Under the pieces are notes generated by a model, which was given only the letters and a program-made list of their open reading frames with translations, was not told the origin of the DNA and searched no databases. A program made the translations under genes and the position numbers. A stretch of 64,000 nt of DNA, taken from Eubacterium ramulus ATCC 29099 (GTDB lineage: Bacteria; Bacillota; Clostridia; Lachnospirales; Lachnospiraceae). Below, in pieces: positions 25,096 through 34,048 of the stretch; positions within the stretch are counted from its first letter, which is position 1; each line of letters starts with the position of its first letter. The stretch covers positions 1 to 64,000 of the forward strand of contig NZ_KI271109.1 in assembly GCF_000469345.1 (NCBI RefSeq), given 5' to 3'.

Positions 25096-27496
25096 GCATC
25101 ATATCTGCCTGTTAGCAGCCGCATTGACCGCCGGAATTCTGTTGGCCGGAGAACATCCTTCGGTACAGCATGTTTTTCCGGCGGTTCTGTTATTATTTGC
25201 CTGTGCAGCAGGGGTGTACAAAAAGCATCCCTCACGTGAACAAATTGTCATGCTGTTTTTAGTGACAGGTTTTTGTCTGCTGGGAGCCGGTATCACCCGG
25301 CAGCATCTGACATCCTATACCGGACGTCAGAAAATCATTTCGTCCACTGCACAGGTTACACTTTGCGGAACTGTAACCGGCAAAGAAATCAAATCTGATT
25401 CTTATCTATATCATCTGAAACAAACCTATCTGAATACAGATCAGACACCCGTGTTTCTCGGGCATATTATTTTTTTGAATGAAACGGATGTAATTCCAAT
25501 TGGTGCCAAAATCAAGATTACCGGCAAGGTACAATGCTTTTCTCCTGCACGTAATGATGGCAATTTTGATTTTGCTGACTATTACCAACAGCAAAATATC
25601 CTCTGCCGCCTCAGAGTAGAAAACGGAGAGGATGCGATACAAATAAAAAAAATCCCTGCTCTGTTATGCCGTGAACAGTTATATCGTCTGCAAAAACATA
25701 TCGTTCAAATTTACACGGAACAGATGAATCAACGGGATGCGGGTATTTTATGTACTCTGGCAGCCGGGACAAAGTCTTTGCTGGATCCGGAAATCAAACA
25801 GCAATATCAGGAGGCCGGGATATCCCATCTGTTGTCTGTCTCCGGTCTGCATATCTCGATTCTCGGTTTCAGCGTCTATCGATTTTTACGATTCCTACGC
25901 AGATCTTATCCCTGTTCAGCTGCAGTCAGTACATTTTGCATCCTTTGCTTTTCTTATATGAGCGGTTTTGGGATTCCTGCGCAAAGAGCGATTGTCATGT
26001 ATCTGTGCATGATGGGGGCACAGATTTTCGGACGGACTTATGATGGAGCCCATGGACTTGCACTGGCAGCAATTCTTCTGCTGATCACCAACCCATTGAC
26101 ACTGTACCAGACAGGTTTTCTTTTTTCTTTTACGGCAATGCTGGCCATTGTTCAGTACAGCAGATTGTTTCCGGAACAAGAAGATGAAAAACGTACAGAC
26201 CATGAGGGGAATCGGAAATCTATCAATGCGTGGATAAAAAATAGCCTCAGAAACCGGCTGACAGATTTGAAAAAAAATTTACGCTTTAGTCTGTGGTTGC
26301 AGCTATGGCTTCTGCCAATGACTGCCTGGTTCTATTACGAAGTACCTCTTTATGCCATGTTTCTGAATCTGCTGATTCTCCCTTTCAGCAGCTGGCTGTT
26401 GGGAGGAGGCCTTATAGCTGCATTGATCTATGTATGGATGCCGGGAATCGCCGGCTGGATACTGGTGACATGTCATGCAATTTTAAATCTGTATGATGCC
26501 GGGATGCGTATCCTTCGCCTGTTTCCGGGGAATCTGCTGCTCACCGGTCAGCCGGAACCATTCTGGATCATCACCTATTATATCGTGCTGGCGTTTTTTT
26601 GTCTGTGGAAACTGTATCGGAAACTGTTTGCCCATAATAAAAATATGCGTTGGCTGTCCCTGAAAGGACTTCCTTATGGCATTCTTGGCATCTTTCTGGC
26701 AGCAACCCTTCTGGTGCATCCGGCAGAAACGCCGGGTATCTTTCTGCTTGATGTCGGACAGGGAGATGGCATCTTTCTGACAGATGGACATGGTGGTCAT
26801 ATATGGATCGATGGTGGAAGCAGTTCAGAAGCCGCAGTGGGAACTTACCGTATGCTGCCATTCCTGAAATATCACCGTGTAAATGCTGTGGATGTATGGA
26901 TTGTTACCCATCCGGATGCGGATCACATTTCCGGACTTGAGGAACTGCTGGAGCAGGGTTATCCGGTACATCGGTTGTTACTTGCAAAAGCGTTGTCAGA
27001 AGATTCTTCTTGCCAGAAACTGGCGGAACTGGCAAAGAAACAAGGAACCAGTGTTTCTTATGTAGACACAGGAGATACATTGCATCTAGAAGAAATGACA
27101 TTGCAGTGCCTGTATCCGGATGCCGATGAGACAGCTGCTGATTGCAACGGTCTCTCACAGGTATGGGAATTGAGAAGTCATGCATTTTCGATGCTGTTTA
27201 CCGGAGACCTTGGGGAAGAACAGGAAAAACTATTATTAAAGCGACAACGTCTGCATCCGGTCACAGCATTGAAAGTGGCGCACCATGGTTCCCGTTTCTC
27301 CAGCTGTGAGGAGTTTCTGAATTACATCCATCCAAAAGCAGCTTTTATTTCCAGCAGTGCTCATAACCGTTATCATCATCCTTCCCAAGAGGCATTGGAA
27401 CGCCTGGAAAAGGAAGGCTGCGATATTTATTGTACAAAAGACTGCGGACAGATTTCGATTCTGTACCGGAAAGGTCAGTGGCAGATCAGACAATAG
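25079..27496 (+). CDS. comEC: ComEC/Rec2 DNA-uptake channel
   Basis: 805 residues. ComEC moves single-stranded DNA across the membrane in natural transformation. A DUF4131-like N-terminal part (about 15-180), the multi-helix Competence domain (about 210-500, with SHLLSVSGLHISILG) and a C-terminal MBL domain (about 555-800, with LDVGQGDGIF, THPDADHISG and HHGSRFSS) are all present, so the protein is full length. A TTG at 25079 is chosen as start because AGGAGG (25067-25072) lies 6 nt upstream. This overlaps the GerMN gene by 17 nt. Start assignment is tentative. Confidence 0.92.
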   Translation: MILENKHHICLLAAALTAGILLAGEHPSVQHVFPAVLLLFACAAGVYKKHPSREQIVMLFLVTGFCLLGAGITRQHLTSYTGRQKIISSTAQVTLCGTVTGKEIKSDSYLYHLKQTYLNTDQTPVFLGHIIFLNETDVIPIGAKIKITGKVQCFSPARNDGNFDFADYYQQQNILCRLRVENGEDAIQIKKIPALLCREQLYRLQKHIVQIYTEQMNQRDAGILCTLAAGTKSLLDPEIKQQYQEAGISHLLSVSGLHISILGFSVYRFLRFLRRSYPCSAAVSTFCILCFSYMSGFGIPAQRAIVMYLCMMGAQIFGRTYDGAHGLALAAILLLITNPLTLYQTGFLFSFTAMLAIVQYSRLFPEQEDEKRTDHEGNRKSINAWIKNSLRNRLTDLKKNLRFSLWLQLWLLPMTAWFYYEVPLYAMFLNLLILPFSSWLLGGGLIAALIYVWMPGIAGWILVTCHAILNLYDAGMRILRLFPGNLLLTGQPEPFWIITYYIVLAFFCLWKLYRKLFAHNKNMRWLSLKGLPYGILGIFLAATLLVHPAETPGIFLLDVGQGDGIFLTDGHGGHIWIDGGSSSEAAVGTYRMLPFLKYHRVNAVDVWIVTHPDADHISGLEELLEQGYPVHRLLLAKALSEDSSCQKLAELAKKQGTSVSYVDTGDTLHLEEMTLQCLYPDADETAADCNGLSQVWELRSHAFSMLFTGDLGEEQEKLLLKRQRLHPVTALKVAHHGSRFSSCEEFLNYIHPKAAFISSSAHNRYHHPSQEALERLEKEGCDIYCTKDCGQISILYRKGQWQIRQ

Positions 27497-27503
27497 AAAA
27501 ACA

Positions 27504-27538
27504 GCTGTCTTGACAGGTGTAAACTATGATAGTATAAT
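27504..27538 (+). promoter_or_regulatory. consensus promoter of nadBCA with overlapping palindrome
   Basis: TTGACA 27510-27515 and TATAAT 27533-27538 with a 17-nt spacer, a full consensus sigma-A promoter. The -35 box lies inside the perfect palindrome CTGTC-TT-GACAG (27505-27516), followed by GTGTAAAC. ACAGGTGT resembles half sites reported for the niacin-responsive repressor NiaR, which controls nad genes in many Firmicutes. Operator identity is an inference. Confidence 0.7.
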
Positions 27539-27568
27539 GGCGGAAGCATTAAAAAGAGGAAAAATACT

Positions 27569-28855
27569 ATGAAAGAATATTATGACGTCATTATCGTAGG
27601 TACCGGCGCAGCCGGTTTATACTGTGCTTTAAATCTTCCGGAACGGAAACGAATATTATTAATTACAAAACAGGAGGCAGATCAATCGGATTCCTTCCTG
27701 GCGCAGGGTGGTATCTGCATGCTTCGAGGGGAAGATGATTATCAGAACTATTTTGAGGACACCATGCGTGCCGGACATTATGAAAACAATGCCCGTGCCG
27801 TAGATCTGATGATCCGCAGTTCCAACAGTATCATTCGTGATCTGGTGGAGAGAAAGGTGGATTTTACCAGAGATGAGACTGGTAATCTGATGTTTACCAG
27901 AGAGGCTGCCCACTCACAGCCGCGTATTCTGTTCCATGAAGATATTACCGGAAAACAGATCACCCAGACTTTGCTTAATGAAGTAAAAACAAAAGAAAAT
28001 ATTGAAATCTGTGAATATATGACCATGGTGGATCTGATTGAAAAAGACAATGTCTGCGGTGGTATCATCATCATGGATACGGAAAACAATGTATATCCTG
28101 TGTATGCAGAACATGTGGTTCTGGCCTGTGGCGGACTCGGCGGATTATATCAGAATTCCACAAATTTTCCGCACATTTCCGGTGATGCACTTGGAATTGC
28201 TCTGAAACATCAGATTCAGCTGGAACATATGGATTACATACAGATTCATCCGACTACACTGTATTCCCAAAAACCGGGACGAAGATTTCTTGTATCTGAA
28301 TCAGTCCGTGGAGAAGGTGCGCTGTTGTTGGATAAAAACGGACAGCGTTTCACAGATGAACTGCAGCCGAGAGACAAAGTCAGTCAGGCAATTTTTGCTC
28401 AGATGGAAAAAGAAGGTTCCGACTGTGTCTGGGAGGATATGCGTCCTCTTGGCAAAGATGTGATTTTAAGTCACTTCCCGAATATTTATCAGCAATGTCT
28501 GGAGGAAGGATATGATCCTTGTAAGGAGCCGGTTCCGGTCGTTCCAGCACAGCATTATTTTATGGGCGGTATCAAAGTGGATCTTGGAAGCCGTACTTCC
28601 ATGAAGAGACTGTATGCCTGTGGTGAGACAAGCTGTAACGGAGTCCATGGAAAAAACCGTCTGGCAAGTAATTCACTGTTGGAATCACTGGTATTTGCCA
28701 GAAGAGCAGCAGATGATATTCTGTTTGGCACAAAAACAGAATTCCAGTGTACACAGGTGGATATACGACAGTATGAGGATCGGGAGCAGATTCTGTCAGA
28801 ATATCATGCCGCAGTACGAAATGAAATAGAGAGGGTAAAGAACAGCCATGAATGA
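27569..28855 (+). CDS. nadB: L-aspartate oxidase
   Basis: 428 residues. FAD enzyme that oxidises aspartate to iminoaspartate, the first step of de novo NAD synthesis. The FAD motif is VIIVGTGAAGLYCAL; LAQGGICM, HPTTLYS, ESVRGEGALLLD and HYFMGGIKVDL are family motifs, and GETSCNGVHGKNRLASNSL closes the FAD site. It is shorter than E. coli NadB (about 540) because the C-terminal helical domain is small, as in several Firmicutes. Its end overlaps nadC by 8 nt. Confidence 0.95.
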   Translation: MKEYYDVIIVGTGAAGLYCALNLPERKRILLITKQEADQSDSFLAQGGICMLRGEDDYQNYFEDTMRAGHYENNARAVDLMIRSSNSIIRDLVERKVDFTRDETGNLMFTREAAHSQPRILFHEDITGKQITQTLLNEVKTKENIEICEYMTMVDLIEKDNVCGGIIIMDTENNVYPVYAEHVVLACGGLGGLYQNSTNFPHISGDALGIALKHQIQLEHMDYIQIHPTTLYSQKPGRRFLVSESVRGEGALLLDKNGQRFTDELQPRDKVSQAIFAQMEKEGSDCVWEDMRPLGKDVILSHFPNIYQQCLEEGYDPCKEPVPVVPAQHYFMGGIKVDLGSRTSMKRLYACGETSCNGVHGKNRLASNSLLESLVFARRAADDILFGTKTEFQCTQVDIRQYEDREQILSEYHAAVRNEIERVKNSHE

Positions 28856-29705
28856 TATAACGATGAAACTGCAGGCGGACAATCTGATCCGCCTTGCATT
28901 ACAGGAAGATATTACCAGTGAAGATGTATCCACCAATGCCGTTATGCCGACGGTGCAGATGGGCGAAGTGGAGCTGATCGCAAAAGAGGACGGCGTAATC
29001 GCAGGACTTGATGTGTATGCCAGAGTTTTTGAACTACTGGATGAGAAAACGGTGGTTACCTTTTATTGCAAAGATGGAGATGTTGTAACATGTGGGCAGC
29101 GGATAGCCACTGTACATGGCGATATCCGTGTACTGCTTTCCGGTGAACGTGTAGCATTGAATTATCTACAGCGCATGAGTGGTATTGCAACTTATACGAG
29201 ACAGGTGGCAGATCTGCTGAAAGGCAGCCATGTGACGCTGTTGGATACACGAAAGACAACACCAAACTGCCGTATTTTTGAAAAATATGCTGTCCGTATC
29301 GGTGGTGGATGTAATCACCGTTATAATCTGTCTGACGGTGTGTTGTTAAAGGATAATCACATCGGAGCAGCAGGCAGCATCACAAAAGCAGTTCAAATGG
29401 CAAAAGCATATGCACCTTTTGTCCGCAAGATTGAGATTGAAGTAGAGACACTGGAACAGGTGAAAGAAGCAGTGGATGCCGGTGCAGACATCATTATGTT
29501 GGATAATATGACTCCGGATATGATGAAAGAAGCGGTACAGCTCATTGACGGTCGTGCCCAGACAGAGTGTTCCGGCAATATCACCAAGGAGAATATTGCA
29601 AAAATCTGTGAGATCGGTGTTGATTTTGTATCCAGCGGTGCACTGACTCATTCTGCACCAATTCTGGATATTTCCATGAAAAATCTTCATCCGGTGGAAG
29701 CGTAA
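28848..29705 (+). CDS. nadC: nicotinate-nucleotide pyrophosphorylase (carboxylating)
   Basis: 285 residues. Converts quinolinate and PRPP to nicotinate mononucleotide with loss of CO2. Motifs: LALQEDITSEDVSTNAV at the N-terminus, LLSGERVALNYLQRMSGIAT, LDTRKTTPNCR, GGGCNHRYNLSDGVLLKDNH and IEIEVETLEQ with the substrate-binding basic residues. The start overlaps the end of nadB, so translation is coupled. Length is normal. Confidence 0.96.
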   Translation: MNDITMKLQADNLIRLALQEDITSEDVSTNAVMPTVQMGEVELIAKEDGVIAGLDVYARVFELLDEKTVVTFYCKDGDVVTCGQRIATVHGDIRVLLSGERVALNYLQRMSGIATYTRQVADLLKGSHVTLLDTRKTTPNCRIFEKYAVRIGGGCNHRYNLSDGVLLKDNHIGAAGSITKAVQMAKAYAPFVRKIEIEVETLEQVKEAVDAGADIIMLDNMTPDMMKEAVQLIDGRAQTECSGNITKENIAKICEIGVDFVSSGALTHSAPILDISMKNLHPVEA

Positions 29706-29818
29706 ACAAATGATACCTTTCCGTCTGACATTTACATACAATATTAGATTACAGTGTAAAATGTGCAGCGTACCGTGAGTTTGAGAAGATTTGCAAAAAA
29801 AGAAAGTGAGAAAATAAA

Positions 29819-30736
29819 ATGACAATAGCAGAAATTCAGCAGGAGATCATGCGAATGAAAAAGGAACAGGATGTCTGTATTCTGGCACATGCATACCAGA
29901 GTCAGGATATTCTGGAAGTTGCTGATTATATGGGAGATTCTTATGGTCTCAGTGTGCAGGCTTCCAAAAGCAGGTGCAAAAATGTGATTATGTGCGGTGT
30001 CCGTTTTATGGCGGAAACATGCAAAGTATTAAGCCCGCAGAAACGTGTATGGCTGGCAAATCCGATTGCCGGATGTCCGATGGCAGAACAGCTGGATCTG
30101 GAGTTTCTGCGCGCATTAAAACAGAAATACCCGGATCATGCAGTGGTTGCCTATATCAATACAACATCTGAATTAAAGACTGAGTGTGATGTATGTGTCA
30201 CTTCATCCTCAGCTGTGGAAATCTGTAAAAAGCTTGATGCAGATAAAATCCTTTTTGTCCCGGATCCAAACCTGGGTCATTATGTGGCAGAACAGATTCC
30301 GGAGAAAGAATTTGCCTTTTATACCGGAGGATGTCCACGCCATATGATCGTAACACCGGAACATGTCAGAAAAGCAAAAGAGCTTCACCCGAACGCATTG
30401 CTTCTGGTGCATCCGGAGTGTCGTCAGGAAGTGGTCGCCCAGGCAGATTATGTTGGTTCTACTACTGGTATCATGAACTATGCAAAAAATTCCGAGTGCA
30501 AAGAATTTATTATCGGAACAGAGAACAGTATCGTAGAGCATTTACAGTTTGACTGCCCGGATAAGCAGTTTTATCCACTGACGGTGCAGCTTACCTGCAT
30601 GAATATGAAAATCACTACGCTGATGGACATTTATAATTGCCTGAAAGGCTGTGGTGGTGAAGAGATTGCATTGCCGGCGGATATCATGGAAGGTGCCGGA
30701 AGATGTATTCACCGTATGGTGGAACTTGGTGGCTGA
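29819..30736 (+). CDS. nadA: quinolinate synthase
   Basis: 305 residues. A [4Fe-4S] enzyme that condenses iminoaspartate with dihydroxyacetone phosphate to quinolinate. Conserved pieces: LAHAYQSQDILEVADYMGDS, MCGVRFMAETCKVLSP with a cluster cysteine, VTSSSAVEIC, PDPNLGHYVAEQ, VHPECRQEVV and the C-terminal LKGCGGEE. The three-fold symmetric architecture and length match the family. It follows nadC after a 113-nt gap with no terminator seen, giving order nadB-nadC-nadA. Confidence 0.96.
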   Translation: MTIAEIQQEIMRMKKEQDVCILAHAYQSQDILEVADYMGDSYGLSVQASKSRCKNVIMCGVRFMAETCKVLSPQKRVWLANPIAGCPMAEQLDLEFLRALKQKYPDHAVVAYINTTSELKTECDVCVTSSSAVEICKKLDADKILFVPDPNLGHYVAEQIPEKEFAFYTGGCPRHMIVTPEHVRKAKELHPNALLLVHPECRQEVVAQADYVGSTTGIMNYAKNSECKEFIIGTENSIVEHLQFDCPDKQFYPLTVQLTCMNMKITTLMDIYNCLKGCGGEEIALPADIMEGAGRCIHRMVELGG

Positions 30737-30748
30737 TGTACAACGGCA

Positions 30749-30784
30749 CATTTGTAAAAAGCCCGATGGGGCATTTTACAAATG
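30749..30784. other. strong hairpin without T-tract after nadA
   Basis: CATTTGTAAAA 30749-30759 pairs perfectly with TTTTACAAATG 30774-30784, and GCCC 30761-30764 pairs with GGGC 30769-30772 across an A/A mismatch. The loop is GATG. No T-run follows, so it may protect the nad mRNA 3' end rather than terminate. Confidence 0.6.
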
Positions 30785-30816
30785 ATGTGTATAAATTGTA
30801 ACACATGCATACATAT

Positions 30817-30853
30817 GGCGGGAGAGTTTTTCTTTCCCGCCTTGTGTTTTTTG
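30817..30853 (+). terminator. terminator after the nad operon
   Basis: GGCGGGA 30817-30823 pairs with TCCCGCC 30835-30841, followed by TTGTGTTTTTT. The T-rich tail doubles as the -35 area of the holA promoter. Confidence 0.7.
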
Positions 30854-30870
30854 GGGATTCATATTATACT
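30842..30870 (+). promoter_or_regulatory. holA promoter, possibly giving a leaderless mRNA
   Basis: TTGTGT 30842-30847 and TATACT 30865-30870 with a 17-nt spacer. The ATG of holA is at 30878, 7 nt beyond the -10 box, which is where transcription would begin. No ribosome binding site lies between. Confidence 0.5.
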
Positions 30871-30877
30871 TTGAGAT

Positions 30878-31855
30878 ATGAAAACATTACAGGAAGATTT
30901 AAAAACAGGAAATTTTAAACATTGTTATTTATTATACGGCGAAGAGCCATATCTGGTACAGCAGTATAAAACACGCTTGAAAAATGCGTTATCCGTGGAA
31001 GGTGACACCATGAATACTTCGGTATTTTCCGGAAAAGATATTCGCCCGGAGGCGCTGATCGATCTGGCCGAAACATTGCCATTTTTTGCAGAACGCCGTG
31101 TCATTCTGGTGGAAAACAGCGGATTTTTCAAAAAAAGCACGGAAGAACTGGCTGCATACATGGCAGAACTCCCGGAAACATCCTATTTTATTTTCGCAGA
31201 AGAAGATGTGGACAAGCGTGGAAAGATGTATAAGCAGATCAAAAAACACGGCAGCGTGGTAGAATTCAAGCGTCAGACGGATGCTGTGCTGATGCAATGG
31301 ATCCTTGGAACATTAAAAAAAGAAAACAAAAAAATCACGCGTTCCGTTATGGAATTGTTTTTGAGTAAAACAGGAAACGATATGGAACTGATCACACAGG
31401 AACTGGAAAAGTTGCTTTGTTATACGATGGAGAAAGACATCATCGAAGCGGAAGATGTGGAGGCTATCTGTGCAAATCAGATCAGTGGAAAAATATTTGA
31501 CATGGTGGAAGCTATTGGACGCAAAGAATCAAAACGGGCACTGGATCTGTATTATGATCTGCTGATGCTGAAGGAACCTGCCATGCGTATTTTATTTCTG
31601 GTCACCAGACATTTTCAGATTCTGATGCAGCTGAGCGATATGATGGGAGGTGGTTTTGACTACAAATCCATGGCATCAAAAGTCGGTGTGCCGGAATTTG
31701 CCGTTCGTAAATATGCCGGACAGGCGAGAGCCTTTGAAGGGAAACGGCTGGAACAGATTGTACGGGAGTGTGTACAGACGGAGGAAAATATCAAAACCGG
31801 GCAGATGGCAGATCAGCTTGCCGTGGAGCTGCTGATCATTTCCAGTATGGGGTGA
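30878..31855 (+). CDS. holA: DNA polymerase III delta subunit
   Basis: 325 residues. Delta opens the beta clamp within the clamp loader. The N-terminus LLYGEEPYLVQQYKTRLKNAL is the family signature, and the three-domain HolA architecture is complete, ending in the helical collar domain (VRECVQTEENIKTGQMADQLAVELL). The start is immediately downstream of a promoter-like element without a Shine-Dalgarno sequence. The gene is flanked by terminators on both sides and is transcribed alone. Confidence 0.93.
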   Translation: MKTLQEDLKTGNFKHCYLLYGEEPYLVQQYKTRLKNALSVEGDTMNTSVFSGKDIRPEALIDLAETLPFFAERRVILVENSGFFKKSTEELAAYMAELPETSYFIFAEEDVDKRGKMYKQIKKHGSVVEFKRQTDAVLMQWILGTLKKENKKITRSVMELFLSKTGNDMELITQELEKLLCYTMEKDIIEAEDVEAICANQISGKIFDMVEAIGRKESKRALDLYYDLLMLKEPAMRILFLVTRHFQILMQLSDMMGGGFDYKSMASKVGVPEFAVRKYAGQARAFEGKRLEQIVRECVQTEENIKTGQMADQLAVELLIISSMG

Positions 31856-31955
31856 CGGCGGTTGCTGTTAAAAAAATAACGCTGGCAAGAAAGGTGTGGC
31901 AATGGGAGAGGGATTCTATAAATATAATTAATAAATTTCCATATAACCAAAACAG

Positions 31956-31997
31956 AAATACCGGAAAAGAGCAGCATAATTGTTCTTTCCGGTATTT
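31956..31997. terminator. bidirectional terminator between holA and rqcH
   Basis: A perfect 12-bp stem: AAATACCGGAAA 31956-31967 with TTTCCGGTATTT 31986-31997. TTCCTTATTTTTTA follows on the plus strand. Confidence 0.85.
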
Positions 31998-32022
31998 TCC
32001 TTATTTTTTATTAATTTAAAAA

Positions 32023-33762
32023 TTATTCCGAAACCAGCTCCAACCCAGTAATATCCGGCTGAATGGTGAGCGAATAGTTTGTATAATATACCACAAATCC
32101 CGGTTTCGCTTTGTTGGGTTTTTTTACGTTCTTTTTCTGTAGATAGTCGATCTCTACTTTTTCATTGCCACGGCCCTTGGAATAAAAAGCTGCCAGACGG
32201 CCGGCTTCTTCAAAGGTACGATCCGGCATTTCTCCGGTTTTTGTCTTCACAAGTACATGGGACCCCGGCATCCCTTTTGCATGGAACCACCAGTCGTTGC
32301 CCTCTGCAAATTTGAAGGTCAGTTCATCGTTCTGGAAGTTATTTTTTCCAACATAAATGTCAAATCCGTCGGTAGAACGGTAGTGATATGGTCTGCTCTT
32401 GCCCTGGGTTTTCTTCTTGGAATATTTGTGTTTGATATAACCACTCTCCATCATTTCTTCCTTGATCTGCTGCAGATCAGCTTCTGTCTCTGCAATATCG
32501 AGAGCCGTAGCAATGGAATCCAGGTGATCGATTTCAAGCTGTGTGTCCTCGATCAGATCAGTGAGTGCTTCATAGGTACGTTTCAATTTTGCATACCGGT
32601 CAAAATATTTTTTCGCATTATCCAACGGTGAGATTGTTGCATCCAGAGGGATATGGATTGTTTCATTTGTATAATAATTCAATGCGTCAAATCCCTTGCA
32701 TCCTTCCTCTAACTGATAACCGTAGGTATGGATCAGTTCGCCGTACACTTTATATTTTTCGCGTTTATCAGTGTCTTTTAACTGCTTTTTCTGCAGATCA
32801 TATTTTTTGCGGTTTCGTTCTAATAGTGTATTGATCACATGACGCAGATCTGCGGATTTCTGACGCATACGGGTGTAAAGACTGCGCTGCGCATAATAGT
32901 TTTCCAGTACTTCTGAGATAGAATCATAAGGTAGGATTGTATCCGAAGCGTAGGAAGTCAGCGGGATTGCCGCATACTCAATTGGTTCATCCTGATGCAT
33001 AATGATGTTCGGGTAAAAACGACCTTCCCGGATATCTGACATGGCAGCCAGAAAAACTTCTGTCAGTTTCTGTTGTTCGGATTCTGTCAGTGAAGCGCAT
33101 GGAGCATCACCGTCCACATTTGCCCGATAGCAGAATTCATTGGCTGCCAGCGGACTGATACCGGTATAAGAAGTATAGATTGCTTTGGAAGCACTGCATG
33201 GTTTCTGCAAGGCATGTTCCATAAAATGCTCCCCATTTTCTTTCAGAGGATTCATTTTATCCTGCTGAGCAGGTATAAAATAGGTACGTCCCGGAAGTAC
33301 CTCTCGAACAGAACTTACCTGTGCGGAAATATGTTTGATACTGTCAAGTATCATGTCATTTTCATCACAGAAAATGATGTTGCTGTGTTTTCCCATCAGC
33401 TCAATGATCAGTTTCTTGTGTCTGAGATCCCCAAGATCATCCAAATGTTCAATTTCGAATACAAGAATACGCTCCATATCAGGCTGCGTGATTGAAGTAA
33501 TCCGTCCATTAGCCACATGCTTTCGAAGCAGCATACAGAAATTTGGTGCTGTCATCGGGCTTGGTTTATTTGTTCCGGTAATATATACCAGCGGCAAAGA
33601 TGCACTGGCAGACAAAAGCAGACGTTTCTGACCGTTTGGACCTTTCAGAGTAAGAAGCAGCTCATCCTTCTCAGGCTGTGCGATCTTGCTCAAACGTGCA
33701 TTTGTAAAATTTTCCTGTAATTCTTTTGCCAGACTGGCAACTACGATTCCATCAAGAGCCAT
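32023..33762 (-). CDS. rqcH: Rqc2/RqcH ribosome-associated quality control protein (NFACT)
   Basis: 579 residues. RqcH binds stalled 50S subunits and adds C-terminal alanine tails to nascent chains. An NFACT-N domain (MALDGIVVASLAKEL to about 220), a middle coiled-coil region (about 280-430, rich in K/E/L) and the NFACT-R domain near the C-terminus (GFDIYVGKNNFQNDELTFK, WWFHAKGMPGSHVLVKT) are present. It was formerly called fibronectin-binding protein. The start at 33762 has AGGAGGAG just upstream on the minus strand; an earlier in-frame ATG would add 12 residues. Confidence 0.94.
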   Translation of the reverse strand: MALDGIVVASLAKELQENFTNARLSKIAQPEKDELLLTLKGPNGQKRLLLSASASLPLVYITGTNKPSPMTAPNFCMLLRKHVANGRITSITQPDMERILVFEIEHLDDLGDLRHKKLIIELMGKHSNIIFCDENDMILDSIKHISAQVSSVREVLPGRTYFIPAQQDKMNPLKENGEHFMEHALQKPCSASKAIYTSYTGISPLAANEFCYRANVDGDAPCASLTESEQQKLTEVFLAAMSDIREGRFYPNIIMHQDEPIEYAAIPLTSYASDTILPYDSISEVLENYYAQRSLYTRMRQKSADLRHVINTLLERNRKKYDLQKKQLKDTDKREKYKVYGELIHTYGYQLEEGCKGFDALNYYTNETIHIPLDATISPLDNAKKYFDRYAKLKRTYEALTDLIEDTQLEIDHLDSIATALDIAETEADLQQIKEEMMESGYIKHKYSKKKTQGKSRPYHYRSTDGFDIYVGKNNFQNDELTFKFAEGNDWWFHAKGMPGSHVLVKTKTGEMPDRTFEEAGRLAAFYSKGRGNEKVEIDYLQKKNVKKPNKAKPGFVVYYTNYSLTIQPDITGLELVSE

Positions 33763-34048
33763 AAAACTCCTCCTAACTATCTTAACGCTCTGAATCACAT
33801 TTTCTGATAATTTATAAGCTTTTATAATTTTGCTGCAATGGTTTAAAAGTTCCCATAAAGAGTATGTGATTCACTAATGAAAGAATGTTAGCATGATTTT
33901 CGTAAAAAAGCAAATTTAAACTGGAAAAAACAGTAACGGTGTGTTATTATATTGGATGTTTGACCATAAGAAATTTGTGCGTGGGATTTTAGATATAATT
34001 GCACGGATAAGTTGAGAAACATAACGGATAACAGAAGGGAGTTTTCGT
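33763..34048. other. divergent intergenic region, rqcH and MATE promoters
   Basis: On the minus strand TTGCAG (33838-33833) and TATAAA (33816-33811) with a 16-nt spacer could serve rqcH. On the plus strand a TATAAT at 33994-33999 could serve the transporter gene, but no good -35 box stands at the right distance. No gene or RNA was recognised. Confidence 0.35.
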
